A stretch of DNA of 59,153 bases from Candidatus Thorarchaeota archaeon (GTDB taxonomy: Archaea > Asgardarchaeota > Thorarchaeia > Thorarchaeales > Thorarchaeaceae): the NCBI GenBank assembly GCA_029855935.1, contig JAGSHN010000009.1, positions 1-59,153 on the forward strand. Reading direction: 5' to 3'. The position numbers and the translations under genes are program-made. Below the pieces are notes generated by a model, which had not been told where the DNA came from, searched no databases, and was given only the letters and a program-made list of their open reading frames with translations. Shown in pieces: positions 27,437 through 36,595 of the stretch (position 1 is the stretch's first letter; every line of letters starts with the position of its first letter).

Positions 27437-30400
27437 GTGTCTGTTGACTTGAGGAGAAGTGCAGCCGTGCTTCTCATTCTGATTATCGTAGCCTCGACTG
27501 TTCCGGTTCTGCTGACCCCGGGTCTGATTCGGGCGGATGACCGCTCCGAACCTGCTGACCTCAACCCAATGAGAATCGGCGCGAGGCTTGCGCAGTACAC
27601 ACCACATGTGCCTGTGTGGATAGACGGGACTGATGATTTCCAGTCCCAAGGCTGGCCCGGCTCGGGCACATCTGATGACCCGTATGTCATCTCTGGGCTA
27701 AACATCACATACGATATCGACGAGCCATTGATTCGCATATGGAACACAGATGCCTACTTCATAGTGACAGACTGTGTTGTCAATCAGATCAGCAGTGGTG
27801 TTATGGCCGTCTACCTTGAGAACGTGACTCACGGTACACTCGACCACCTGACGGTCAACTCGCCCGATGTGGGAATATACCTGGTACGCGCGAACTACAC
27901 CAGTGTGCAATACACCGAGGTCACCGCTCAGAACGACTATGCTTTGCATGTCTGGTCATCACCACACACGGTTTTCAGATTCCTGAATCTGACGGCGCAG
28001 AGCTATCGCGCGGTCTTGCTATACGACTCTGACTGGTGCAGATTTGAGGACGTTATCTCGACCTCGCACTCGTCGTGGAACGGGTACTATCTTGCGTACT
28101 CTTCTCACGTCGCCTTCGAACGTGTCTCTCACACGTCATCATCCGCTTTTGTCTACGCCCTCAACTCAGCGATGGTTCAGATTCAGCACTGTGAGATATC
28201 AGGCTCCAGCTATGGGCTGTATCTCGAATCATCCCCGAACGCCACGGTTCAGGACTCGACTTTTCGTGTCAGTTCACACGGAATATTCGCCTCTGGCAGC
28301 TCTGAGAACGTCACCGTGCGGTCATCGGAGTTCTATGACGGCGATACTATGCTGTCGGCATCGGGCTCCACGGACAACGTACTGATTGACAATGTTCTCG
28401 TGGACTCGTTCCTTGCGGGAGTTTCCATACCAGTGTCGTACCATGCAATCGTCACCAACTCCGAATTCCGTGAATTGACCAAGGGACCAGTTCTGTCCGT
28501 ATCTCAGGGCGGGGACATCACGTTTGCTCAGAATGTGGTCGTCAATGGTAATGTTGGCACTGCTGTCGACTTGGCCGACTGCTCTGGTGTCACGGTCAGC
28601 GGCAACACCTTCGCAAACTTTGATGGGACCGCATTGTCTGCAACGAACGTCAACTACACAACCGTCGAGGGCAACTCCATTTCGAACGTGAAGACCGCCA
28701 CCGATGCCGCACAGTGCAACAACTGGACGATTGTATCGAACACCGTAGAGACTGTGACCAACTCGATTCAGTTCTATCAGGGCTCCAATGTGACGATAGC
28801 CTCCAACAATGTGACCGATGTGATCAACGAGGGAATCTACGTTGATGATGTCGCCGGGGACGTGATTGTGAGAGATAACAGCGCCCGCGAATGTAGTGGT
28901 ACGGGGGTCAATGTTGGGAGCGTCAATGGTAGAGTCTTGGCTGAGTACAACGGAGTCTGGGACTCAGCCGGTGGACTGTACTTCTATGCGATAGACAACC
29001 TCACCGTACGGTACAACTTTGTCAGCCAACCCATGTATGACGGAATCTCGATTGATCAGAGCCCCAACTCATTTGTCTTCAACAACACGGTATCTATGGC
29101 TGGGAGAGCTGGCATCTGGGTGTCGCACTCTGCTGGAACAAACTTCACTAGCAACTGGCTCTACCGATGCGGCTTCTACTTTGTGCACGATCAGGCTCTT
29201 GACGAGTATCGAGTGAGTATGACTGGCAACATTGTCAATGGCCTCCCCGTGTTCTACAAAGTCGACGAGATGGGCTATGCACTCCACGCCTGGAACTACG
29301 GCCAAGCGATTCTCATCAACTGCACGTATGTGGACGTCAACGGTGGAAGATGGCTCCGTCCGTCGGTCGGAGTGGCCGCATACTACTCAGACTGGATAAC
29401 GGTCCATAACTTCTCCATCGGCGAGGCATACTGGGGAATCATCACCGTGCGGAGTGCAAACATCACCATAGAGGATGGCTCTATCACAGCACTGTCCAAC
29501 GGCTACGGCCTGCTCATTCGTCACACTGATGACGTGACCCTGTCTGACCTTGAGATATCTGACATCGGGAACAACGGCTACGCGATCTACGCCGAGGTGG
29601 GAGATCGCTACACCATGGAGCAGCTGACTATCCTACACGCGGAGCGAATGTATTTCCGCCAGATAGACTATGCGACCCTCTCTGATTCGCAGATCTATCA
29701 GATGTCCTCCAACGCCCTCTTTGCATTCCAGTCCAACCACTGGCTGGTCAACGGGTGCTATTTCTCGGAGGCCCAGTATGGGATCTATCTCAGCTCCAGT
29801 TCCAGCTGGAACATCACCGGCTCAAACTTCTACTACATGAATCTCGACGGAGTCTCTACCTCCGGGAGCGTTAGCAACATCAGAATCACGGAGTGCTACT
29901 TCGAGGGATCAAGGATTGGTGTGAACGGAAACTCGGGTAGTGGCTGGGTGATAGTGAACAACACGTTCAGTTGGCACACTCAATACGGCGTCAGACTGGC
30001 TCTTGTCACTTCGCCCACTGTCTACCGCAACGTGTTTGTAGGAAACCACATGTTCAACGCATACGACACAGGCTCTAACTTCTGGGACGACGGCGTGAGC
30101 GTTGGCAACTGGTGGGATGACTATGCCGGTCCGGGCTACTACTACATCCCGGGAGGCTTCTCGGTCGACCGATATCCGTCTACCTACTTGCCGACCACAC
30201 CGATTCTCAGTAGTCCCCCAGACGTGAGCTACGCTGAGGGCACCGAGGAGTACGTCGTGACATGGTACGCATACGACGATCTTCTGTCAGGCTGGAATGC
30301 GACTCTTGACGGAGCGCCCTATGCGTCGGGCGTTTGGAACTTCGCGGACATAGAGGTCGATGTTGGAGGGCTTGCCTATGGCGTCCACCAGTTGGTACTC

Positions 30401-31171
30401 ACGGTCTATGATGTCGATCACAACACTGTGACCGACGTGCTGCTCATCAACGTCTACGACAATACGGCACCCGTGCTCGACGGTCCTGACTATGTGACCA
30501 GATTCGTAGGAGCCCCTGGGCAGGAGATCACCTGGGAGGCTACTGACCTCCACCCGGCAAACTATACCATCTACGAGGGTGACTCCACAATTGCAGAGGG
30601 TCTCTGGACTGGTGATACAGTCACGTATTCTGCGTCAGTGCTGTCGGAGGGTGACCATACACTCAGAATCGTCGTACGCGACATCGACCTCAACGTGGCA
30701 ACAATGACGACGAACGTGAGGATGCTTGTCGACAACACTGCCCCAACGGTCGACAGTCCTCCTGATGTGACCATCTACCAGGGCACGGCTGGCGCAGCGG
30801 TGGTGTGGACGGCGTCTGACGACCACCCGTCGAGATACGTGATTCAGCTGAATGGCACGGAGTACGACTCCGGGCCGTGGTCCGGTGGTCTGATCGTGTT
30901 GCCACTCGAGAACCTCTCGGTCGGACACTACGAGTTCACGATCTCTGTCTACGACGGTGCCGAGAACAGTGCTTCCGACACCGTTGTTGTGACTGTGACC
31001 TCACCACCGTGGCCGGGCCTCGTCGGGCCAACCACTACCACTGGTCCAACAACAACCCCACCTGGGCTAGGTGTGGACCCGATGTTGCTGATGCTTGCTG
31101 GCGGCAGCATCATTGGCGTCATCGTGGTGATCGCCGCGGTCAGGTACATCCGTAAAAGGAGGGCAGCGTAG
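27437..31171 (+). CDS. giant beta-helix surface protein with Ig-like domains
   Basis: 1244 residues, the largest protein here. Signal peptide 1-33, family cap (SQGWPGSGTSDDPYVISGLN; AYFIVTDCVVN), then a long, irregular right-handed beta-helix to about residue 880 with varied coils (VTVSGNTFANFDGT; NVTIASNNVTDVINEGIYV). One NosD-type insert is present (YGQAILINCTYVDVNGG). Three Ig-like domains follow, each beginning near a PP/GP-D-V pattern (YAEGTEEYVVTWYAYDD; FVGAPGQEITWEATDLHP; YQGTAGAAVVWTASDDHP). A short Thr/Pro linker, transmembrane helix and RKRRAA finish it. GTG 27437 is fixed by GGAGG at 27424. It is followed 43 nt later by another surface gene, so the two form a unit. Confidence 0.87.
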   Translation: MSVDLRRSAAVLLILIIVASTVPVLLTPGLIRADDRSEPADLNPMRIGARLAQYTPHVPVWIDGTDDFQSQGWPGSGTSDDPYVISGLNITYDIDEPLIRIWNTDAYFIVTDCVVNQISSGVMAVYLENVTHGTLDHLTVNSPDVGIYLVRANYTSVQYTEVTAQNDYALHVWSSPHTVFRFLNLTAQSYRAVLLYDSDWCRFEDVISTSHSSWNGYYLAYSSHVAFERVSHTSSSAFVYALNSAMVQIQHCEISGSSYGLYLESSPNATVQDSTFRVSSHGIFASGSSENVTVRSSEFYDGDTMLSASGSTDNVLIDNVLVDSFLAGVSIPVSYHAIVTNSEFRELTKGPVLSVSQGGDITFAQNVVVNGNVGTAVDLADCSGVTVSGNTFANFDGTALSATNVNYTTVEGNSISNVKTATDAAQCNNWTIVSNTVETVTNSIQFYQGSNVTIASNNVTDVINEGIYVDDVAGDVIVRDNSARECSGTGVNVGSVNGRVLAEYNGVWDSAGGLYFYAIDNLTVRYNFVSQPMYDGISIDQSPNSFVFNNTVSMAGRAGIWVSHSAGTNFTSNWLYRCGFYFVHDQALDEYRVSMTGNIVNGLPVFYKVDEMGYALHAWNYGQAILINCTYVDVNGGRWLRPSVGVAAYYSDWITVHNFSIGEAYWGIITVRSANITIEDGSITALSNGYGLLIRHTDDVTLSDLEISDIGNNGYAIYAEVGDRYTMEQLTILHAERMYFRQIDYATLSDSQIYQMSSNALFAFQSNHWLVNGCYFSEAQYGIYLSSSSSWNITGSNFYYMNLDGVSTSGSVSNIRITECYFEGSRIGVNGNSGSGWVIVNNTFSWHTQYGVRLALVTSPTVYRNVFVGNHMFNAYDTGSNFWDDGVSVGNWWDDYAGPGYYYIPGGFSVDRYPSTYLPTTPILSSPPDVSYAEGTEEYVVTWYAYDDLLSGWNATLDGAPYASGVWNFADIEVDVGGLAYGVHQLVLTVYDVDHNTVTDVLLINVYDNTAPVLDGPDYVTRFVGAPGQEITWEATDLHPANYTIYEGDSTIAEGLWTGDTVTYSASVLSEGDHTLRIVVRDIDLNVATMTTNVRMLVDNTAPTVDSPPDVTIYQGTAGAAVVWTASDDHPSRYVIQLNGTEYDSGPWSGGLIVLPLENLSVGHYEFTISVYDGAENSASDTVVVTVTSPPWPGLVGPTTTTGPTTTPPGLGVDPMLLMLAGGSIIGVIVVIAAVRYIRKRRAA

Positions 31172-31214
31172 TGTGCGCCTTGTACCGAGGAATTGACAGA
31201 CGAGGTGAGTAGAT

Positions 31215-33605
31215 ATGGAAATGAAACGATACCTATCTGTAATGGCAATCGTGACCGTTGCGCTACTACTGTCGAGCACAGCGGCCTCAGCTCTGAGTAC
31301 TACCACAGCCATGATCCCGGCCACCCTCTCAGGCTCTCAGCATCTGACAAGAGAGAGTGACGGACGGATCTACGGCACTATGGACACCCACAACCTGAAC
31401 TGGTTTGGTCCTCATTTCTGGCTGGCTCACGACCACGACATTAGCTACCGGGCCTATAGCCTCTCCCTCGACTATATGACCCGGGACCCGGGAACACTGG
31501 CTGGACCAGCAAATCGTACTATCCCTTGGAGTTCGGCGAGTTTCGACACACGTGGCTGGCTTGACGCCGGAATGGTTCTTCCAAGCTTCTGGACAATCTC
31601 GAATCTCACAAACGACCTCGATGCAACAATGGGCTGGGATGCCTACTACTTCCCCTTGTACGTGGGCGAGACCAGCACCGTGTTTGCACGGAACGGGAGG
31701 ATGACAATAGGTCTGCTCAATGTAACCACTCCTGCCGAGTACTACAACGTGATTGTCAAGTCTTTGCAGGACGGTGTTGAAACCTGGTTCATAGTTGTAG
31801 GTCCTTCAGGCCAGGCCATCAGCGGCGAGGGTTACCTCGAAGATGCGGATATCGGGGTCATGCCAATTCCCTTCGACGGACTGGGGCTGTACAGGTTCTA
31901 CTTCTGGGTGGTGGGCGAATATCAATCGCTACCCGGACTGGAGGTCACAGTTGTCCAGACGACACCCATTGAGCTGGCTCCCGGCGAGGTCGCAAGGGGA
32001 ACACTTGAGGGAAGCGAGTGGATGGTCAACTCCTCCTCAGGGGAGGTGATGTACCAGGAGCGCATCCCGTCGGTGGCCACATTCAAGATAACACCACCAG
32101 ACGGAGCGATTGGACGCGTTGTCTACTCCTTCAACTATCCTGAGTTTCGGACCGGGACCTACGAGACTCACGAACCGGTGATGTTCGTCAGTGGAAACGT
32201 GTCCCAGGCCAGCTGGATACGCTATGTCGACTACTTCTGGCCGACGGAGCATACTTGGTGGTATATGGGCATAGAGAATCGCTCGTACTACGTGACAGTG
32301 ATGGGCCTTGACAACGTCGAATACACCATCCTCAACGAGCTCGTCGATGTGCCTCAGATACCAGCTGGAGAGGACTTCTACATCGAGTCCACAGAGGGGC
32401 ATTCGGGCATTCAGGCCTTCAGGCTGCACTTGGACACAGATTCGGTGTTGTGCATCAACTCGACCGAATGGTCCAGCGGCTTCAGTTGGGGAATCTACGG
32501 CTACGTCAACAACATCTACACATACAAATATGTGGCAGACTCCAGTCTGTTCTCGAGCGCCGGAGTGACCTACGTTCCCGCTGGAGACTATATGCTCGTG
32601 GCCACGCCTGATGGGTCGGGGGCAAGTGGGATCTACAGGTTCACTGTGGCCCCAGTCGTTGCTCTTGCTGATACGATTCCCGTAGACGACTCGTCACTCA
32701 TCGGTGTGCGGTTGCCTGCGGAGGCGCTGAAGCGCTATGTACTCAACGTCACGCTGGAGACCGACGCTGAGGTTCTGACTACTCTCAGGACCTATGTGAT
32801 GACCGAGTTTGGCTACCCGGCAGGCGTGTACACCGACCCCCTAGGGCATTTCAGAGAGGGCTTCGGTTGGGCCGCGCTGGGGACCAACTACACCACTGTG
32901 TCGCTGGGTCTGATACCGGGTGTATATCTCGATGGTGACAGCTTCATAGTCGCATTCAAGCCGTATGATACGCTCAACGCGACGGACGGATTCGTGACCA
33001 ATTCTCTTGTTGGTCAGCCTCACGCCCTTGGCCTCGTGTTTGAGGACTATGAGTCTATGGCCTTCAACGGTACCGCTGAACTCGACGGGCGCATTGGCTA
33101 CGGCATCGACACACACTCTTTCACGCTTGGCGAGCCTCAGTATGCATCTGAGACCTATCTCGTGCGGGTCACTGTGAACCCCAACAGGTGGTACAATATC
33201 TCGATACGCACCTCTGATGTCACAGCGGTTCAAGTCTCTCTGTTCGAGGATCTCCACGGGCGCATGCTGGGATACAGCTCGACCTCTATGGGCTACACTG
33301 TTGAGGGAACAGTCTCCGATATGCGAATGGGCTTCGGTTCTCTGACTGACAGCGTAGCGCTGGTCATCAACATTGACAGGGACCCGCTCGTCGATGGTGG
33401 CTTTCTGAACATCACCGTTCGCGAGATGACCACCAATGCGCTTGTGGTTTCGGAGCTGCCGTCTGTACCGTCCTCCGCCCCGACAGCCGGGGCCGGAATC
33501 ACGGACTGGCTCAATACGAACGGCCTGACCGTGGGCGGTGCCGCAGCTGGCGTGGTGATTCTCGTCGCCGCAGCCTATGTCATTCGCAAGAGAAGAGCAG
33601 GCTAG
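31215..33605 (+). CDS. large anchored surface protein of unknown fold
   Basis: 796 residues. Signal peptide 1-28 (VMAIVTVALLLSSTAASALS), then a beta-rich extracellular region with no recognised domain but many Tyr, Trp and Thr and repeated strand patterns (YRFYFWVVGEYQSLPG; YRFTVAPVVALADTIPVDD). A linker, a transmembrane helix (TVGGAAAGVVILVAAAYVI) and RKRRAG close it, the same anchor type as the 1244-aa protein immediately upstream. GAGGTGAG lies just before ATG 31215. The two are co-transcribed and probably work as a pair at the cell surface. Confidence 0.75.
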   Translation: MEMKRYLSVMAIVTVALLLSSTAASALSTTTAMIPATLSGSQHLTRESDGRIYGTMDTHNLNWFGPHFWLAHDHDISYRAYSLSLDYMTRDPGTLAGPANRTIPWSSASFDTRGWLDAGMVLPSFWTISNLTNDLDATMGWDAYYFPLYVGETSTVFARNGRMTIGLLNVTTPAEYYNVIVKSLQDGVETWFIVVGPSGQAISGEGYLEDADIGVMPIPFDGLGLYRFYFWVVGEYQSLPGLEVTVVQTTPIELAPGEVARGTLEGSEWMVNSSSGEVMYQERIPSVATFKITPPDGAIGRVVYSFNYPEFRTGTYETHEPVMFVSGNVSQASWIRYVDYFWPTEHTWWYMGIENRSYYVTVMGLDNVEYTILNELVDVPQIPAGEDFYIESTEGHSGIQAFRLHLDTDSVLCINSTEWSSGFSWGIYGYVNNIYTYKYVADSSLFSSAGVTYVPAGDYMLVATPDGSGASGIYRFTVAPVVALADTIPVDDSSLIGVRLPAEALKRYVLNVTLETDAEVLTTLRTYVMTEFGYPAGVYTDPLGHFREGFGWAALGTNYTTVSLGLIPGVYLDGDSFIVAFKPYDTLNATDGFVTNSLVGQPHALGLVFEDYESMAFNGTAELDGRIGYGIDTHSFTLGEPQYASETYLVRVTVNPNRWYNISIRTSDVTAVQVSLFEDLHGRMLGYSSTSMGYTVEGTVSDMRMGFGSLTDSVALVINIDRDPLVDGGFLNITVREMTTNALVVSELPSVPSSAPTAGAGITDWLNTNGLTVGGAAAGVVILVAAAYVIRKRRAG

Positions 33606-33665
33606 GGTGGCGAGACCCCTTCGGGGGTCCAACCCTCCCACTCTTCCCCCTCTCCTTTTTCTCTC
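33604..33665 (+). terminator. UUCG hairpin plus pyrimidine tract
   Basis: GACCCC (33614-33619), TTCG loop (33620-33623), GGGGTC (33624-33629): a perfect 6-bp stem with the very stable UUCG tetraloop, extended by AGGGT (33604-33608) pairing with ACCCT (33632-33636). A C/T-rich tract with CTTTTTC follows. It overlaps the stop of the 796-aa gene and closes the two-gene surface unit. Confidence 0.7.
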
Positions 33666-33784
33666 TCCTCTCACCAGGTCCCTGCAGATGCGGTGACCCC
33701 GCCACCAAATGGTCCGACAGACTTTTCTGCAGCGTCGTTGTTCCCGAATCTGAGAGGCCACGACGGGGGCAAGACGCGTCGCCA

Positions 33785-35422
33785 ATGCCTGGGCAGTACT
33801 ATCTGGGAGCCGAAGAATCAGCGCCTCTGTTCGACGTAGATCTTGGGGAGATCAGCATCATTGTCGGAGCTGTCTGGGGTGTTCTATGGAACTATAGCGC
33901 GGGCCTCGTGAGCCCGTTGGCGTGGTTGGTGCTTGGTCTGCTTGTCGCCGTACTATTCAATCTGTTCATCCAGCGACTCATCAGGGCGCGGTTCCAACAT
34001 CCTCTGAACAATGCCAAGGTGACAGAGATAGTCGATCGCGCGGCTCAGAGGTTGGGAATCACGGACCATATTGAGGTCTGGTCTCGCGAGTCGGACCGCC
34101 TTACCTGTATGGCCACGCGGAACCTCGTGTTTGCCGCTGTCCTGCTCTCTGATATGGCAGTGCGAGACATAGTCCGGGACCCAGAGAATGCCGAGGTCGT
34201 TGTCGCCTACAAGTTGGCCGGGGCCTATCACTCCAACCCGGTCAGAAGGCTCATGGTAGCGTTGGGAGCGTTCTTTCTAGGCCTATCCTCCGAGTCCTTC
34301 TTCCTTTTCAGGACGATCTCTGAGATATCATCAATACCTTATTTCGTTTCCACGATGGTGCTGCTGGTTGCGATCATGCTGTTCTCTGTTCTCATCGTCA
34401 TCCTATTTGCTCGGCGGAGCTACCGTGATGGTCCTCTCGAGACGGTCGAGGAGCTCTATGAGATACCGCCACCAGTCGCCATCCTCAGACTCTTCTCTAA
34501 GGCACCCATCAGTGACCAGAAGGTGGCGGAGTACAGGGACAGAAAGGCGTCAGCTCTCAAGGAAGAGGCGAAGAGCGAGACACTCCGGAACCTCAAGAGG
34601 AGTGCAATTGTGGCGTTCGTTTCCACAATCCTCGCACTCATCTTTGTCGTCAGGGTAATCGGGTTCTCGACTCCCCCTAGAATAGTGTTCTCGGTCATCT
34701 TCTTGGTCGTGGGTGCAGGCATTCCATTCATACTGACATTTGTTGTGACTCAGTTTCTGGCGTCTGGTAAGCCCGGAAACGGATCCGATGCGGATCGTGA
34801 GGAGGAGATTTGCCGTTCGGAGCTGGACAAGGAGATAGAGAAGCTCATTGGGAGCAGCTCAATCGGAGGAGGAATGTCGGTGAGGACGCTCCGCGGTGAG
34901 GACGGTGTTGAGTATGTTGCTGTCTACGACTCACCCGACCCCTTATCCGGCAAAAGAGTGCTGGCACTGGTCCCGCACATTGTGGACCTCCTGGGGACTG
35001 CTGATATGCTGGCTCCGTACATTCTCTACGAGACTCGTCGAGAGGCCCTGGTGTCACGGTATGAGCGGCTCATATTCGCTCTCTCATTTGGGTCTTTGAT
35101 TGTGCTGATTGCTGTAATGCTGGCCAGTTTCTTCTCCAGCACGTTTTCGTTGGATGTAGACCAGACCTTGATCATGTTCTTCGCGTGGATCTTCGTCATT
35201 TTCCCGGTGATCTATGTCTGGTTCCGTCACAGTACTTTTGAGCTGGATGTCAGGCTGGCGCGCGAGTTTCCAAGATATGTCGAGATGCTGCACAGACTGT
35301 ACGAGGACGGATACGGGACGCCGTACATGGGATATCCTCTCAGAAAGAGACTGGAATACCTTAGTCGCAGAGGCTTTGAGTCAGCGAATCTGGCGTTGCC
35401 ATCGGCCTCGGATTCCTGGTAA
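33785..35422 (+). CDS. M48-peptidase-like membrane protein lacking the zinc motif
   Basis: 545 residues with about eight transmembrane helices in the order typical of M48 (HtpX/Ste24-like) peptidases: two N-terminal helices, a cytosolic domain, two more, then C-terminal pairs. Where the family has HExxH, this protein reads VVVAYKLAGAYHSNPVRR, with Tyr-Lys and Gly-Ala in place of the His-Glu and His. The distal glutamate region is reduced to STFELDVRLAREF. It is therefore probably a catalytically dead relative acting in membrane-protein handling or as a receptor. The resemblance is inferred by eye. Confidence 0.6.
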   Translation: MPGQYYLGAEESAPLFDVDLGEISIIVGAVWGVLWNYSAGLVSPLAWLVLGLLVAVLFNLFIQRLIRARFQHPLNNAKVTEIVDRAAQRLGITDHIEVWSRESDRLTCMATRNLVFAAVLLSDMAVRDIVRDPENAEVVVAYKLAGAYHSNPVRRLMVALGAFFLGLSSESFFLFRTISEISSIPYFVSTMVLLVAIMLFSVLIVILFARRSYRDGPLETVEELYEIPPPVAILRLFSKAPISDQKVAEYRDRKASALKEEAKSETLRNLKRSAIVAFVSTILALIFVVRVIGFSTPPRIVFSVIFLVVGAGIPFILTFVVTQFLASGKPGNGSDADREEEICRSELDKEIEKLIGSSSIGGGMSVRTLRGEDGVEYVAVYDSPDPLSGKRVLALVPHIVDLLGTADMLAPYILYETRREALVSRYERLIFALSFGSLIVLIAVMLASFFSSTFSLDVDQTLIMFFAWIFVIFPVIYVWFRHSTFELDVRLAREFPRYVEMLHRLYEDGYGTPYMGYPLRKRLEYLSRRGFESANLALPSASDSW

Positions 35423-35507
35423 GCTGCCATATGAATCGCTCAAAGACTATGACTACTAGCTTGTGCCACATCGAGGCGAACCTGCTAGGGTTGGTTGGAT
35501 GATGTCC

Positions 35508-36200
35508 TCACAAGGAACTCAGACCGCCACCGCATTTCTGAGCCTCTGCGTTTGCAATCTCGTGGACTAGTTGCAACAGTCGCTCTCTGGAGAACGATGG
35601 GACGCGAACGATGTAGGAACGGCCCAGCATGGGAAGCACGTAGAGGACACAGTCACAGGTCACTATGTCTCCGTTGGGTGTCGGGACCGAGTACCGCCCC
35701 TGAAGACGATGGACAGAGTAGTCGGCGATCTTCGTGCGCCCCCACCTTGGAATGAACCCTGGGACGCGAATTCTGTTCGTCGCCAGAGCGTTCAGTGTGT
35801 CGATGCAGGTGAAGAACAGGCTCCCCTCCGACTTCTTCAACACAAAGACTATGACATCCACCACCTCGGCCACTGCAAAGTCCTCTGTGATGAGGGGGCT
35901 CGGGTGAATCCTCTGAAGGAACCCTATCGTTCGCAGATAGATGTCGTCCTGGGTCGCAAGGGCAAACGCTGCCGCGCCAGTCCCTACGCACGGGACCAAG
36001 AAGGCCAGCGGTAGTAGGATCACATAAGGGCTGAATGAGTCCTGTGATATACCGCCCAGAACCAGAATCATCACCAACGGTCCAGCCATCAACAATATCG
36101 TGCCGAGGGCATAGTTCCGCTTTTTTTTCGCCTGATACTCGTCGTTCAAGCTCCTCCAGAGCCATACCACGAGTCCCTTGTTCGGTCTCACAGAACTCAT
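35508..36200 (-). CDS. membrane protein with two N-terminal helices and soluble domain
   Basis: 230 residues from ATG 36200 (a TTG at 36245 is an alternative). Two adjacent helices (ALGTILLMAGPLVMILVLGG and YVILLPLAFLVPCVGTGAAA) are followed by a cytosolic alpha/beta domain of about 150 residues (ITEDFAVAEVVDVIVFVLKK; IVTCDCVLYVLPMLGRSYIV). No motif recognised. Convergent with the M48-like gene. Confidence 0.6.
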   Translation of the reverse strand: MSSVRPNKGLVVWLWRSLNDEYQAKKKRNYALGTILLMAGPLVMILVLGGISQDSFSPYVILLPLAFLVPCVGTGAAAFALATQDDIYLRTIGFLQRIHPSPLITEDFAVAEVVDVIVFVLKKSEGSLFFTCIDTLNALATNRIRVPGFIPRWGRTKIADYSVHRLQGRYSVPTPNGDIVTCDCVLYVLPMLGRSYIVRVPSFSRERLLQLVHEIANAEAQKCGGGLSSL

Positions 36201-36595
36201 CGCTGGACAAGACACTGAGGCTCCGTGCCCCGGTGAGTAGCTCAAAGCAACAGATGAGAAAAGCGCTGTTATAGATCTTGTCGAGCTCGCTATGCACTTG
36301 AGCTCTGTTTATGGGCTGTTTCCTTCGTCATCGCTTGGGCAGTCCGTGTTGCCAGAACGGCAATCGTGTGCCCTGCCAACCGGCGGGTGGTGGGATCGCG
36401 CGCGGTCACAAGTCTTCACACGTATCCGCCAGCGGGAGCGGCTGACATAGTGCAAGGCCTCGCACTCGTCTCTGAAGTTGTGCTGAGGCCAGTGTCGCTC
36501 ATCTAGACTCGGCTCTCCAGTCAGCTGCAGCCTGACACACGGGCCCGTGATTCAACACAGGACCATCCCCTCCCCCTGGAGGTATCCTCCGCTCG
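36201..36595. other. intergenic, nothing recognised
   Basis: About 395 bases between the 5' end of the two-helix membrane gene and the 3' end of the 949-aa beta-helix gene. Fairly GC-rich; no hairpin plus T-tract, no clear TATA box, no frame worth calling. Confidence 0.4.

Noticed and set aside
32841-33785. 314-codon minus-strand frame
   Set aside because: Antisense to the 796-aa surface protein; no start signal and Arg/His-rich shadow composition.
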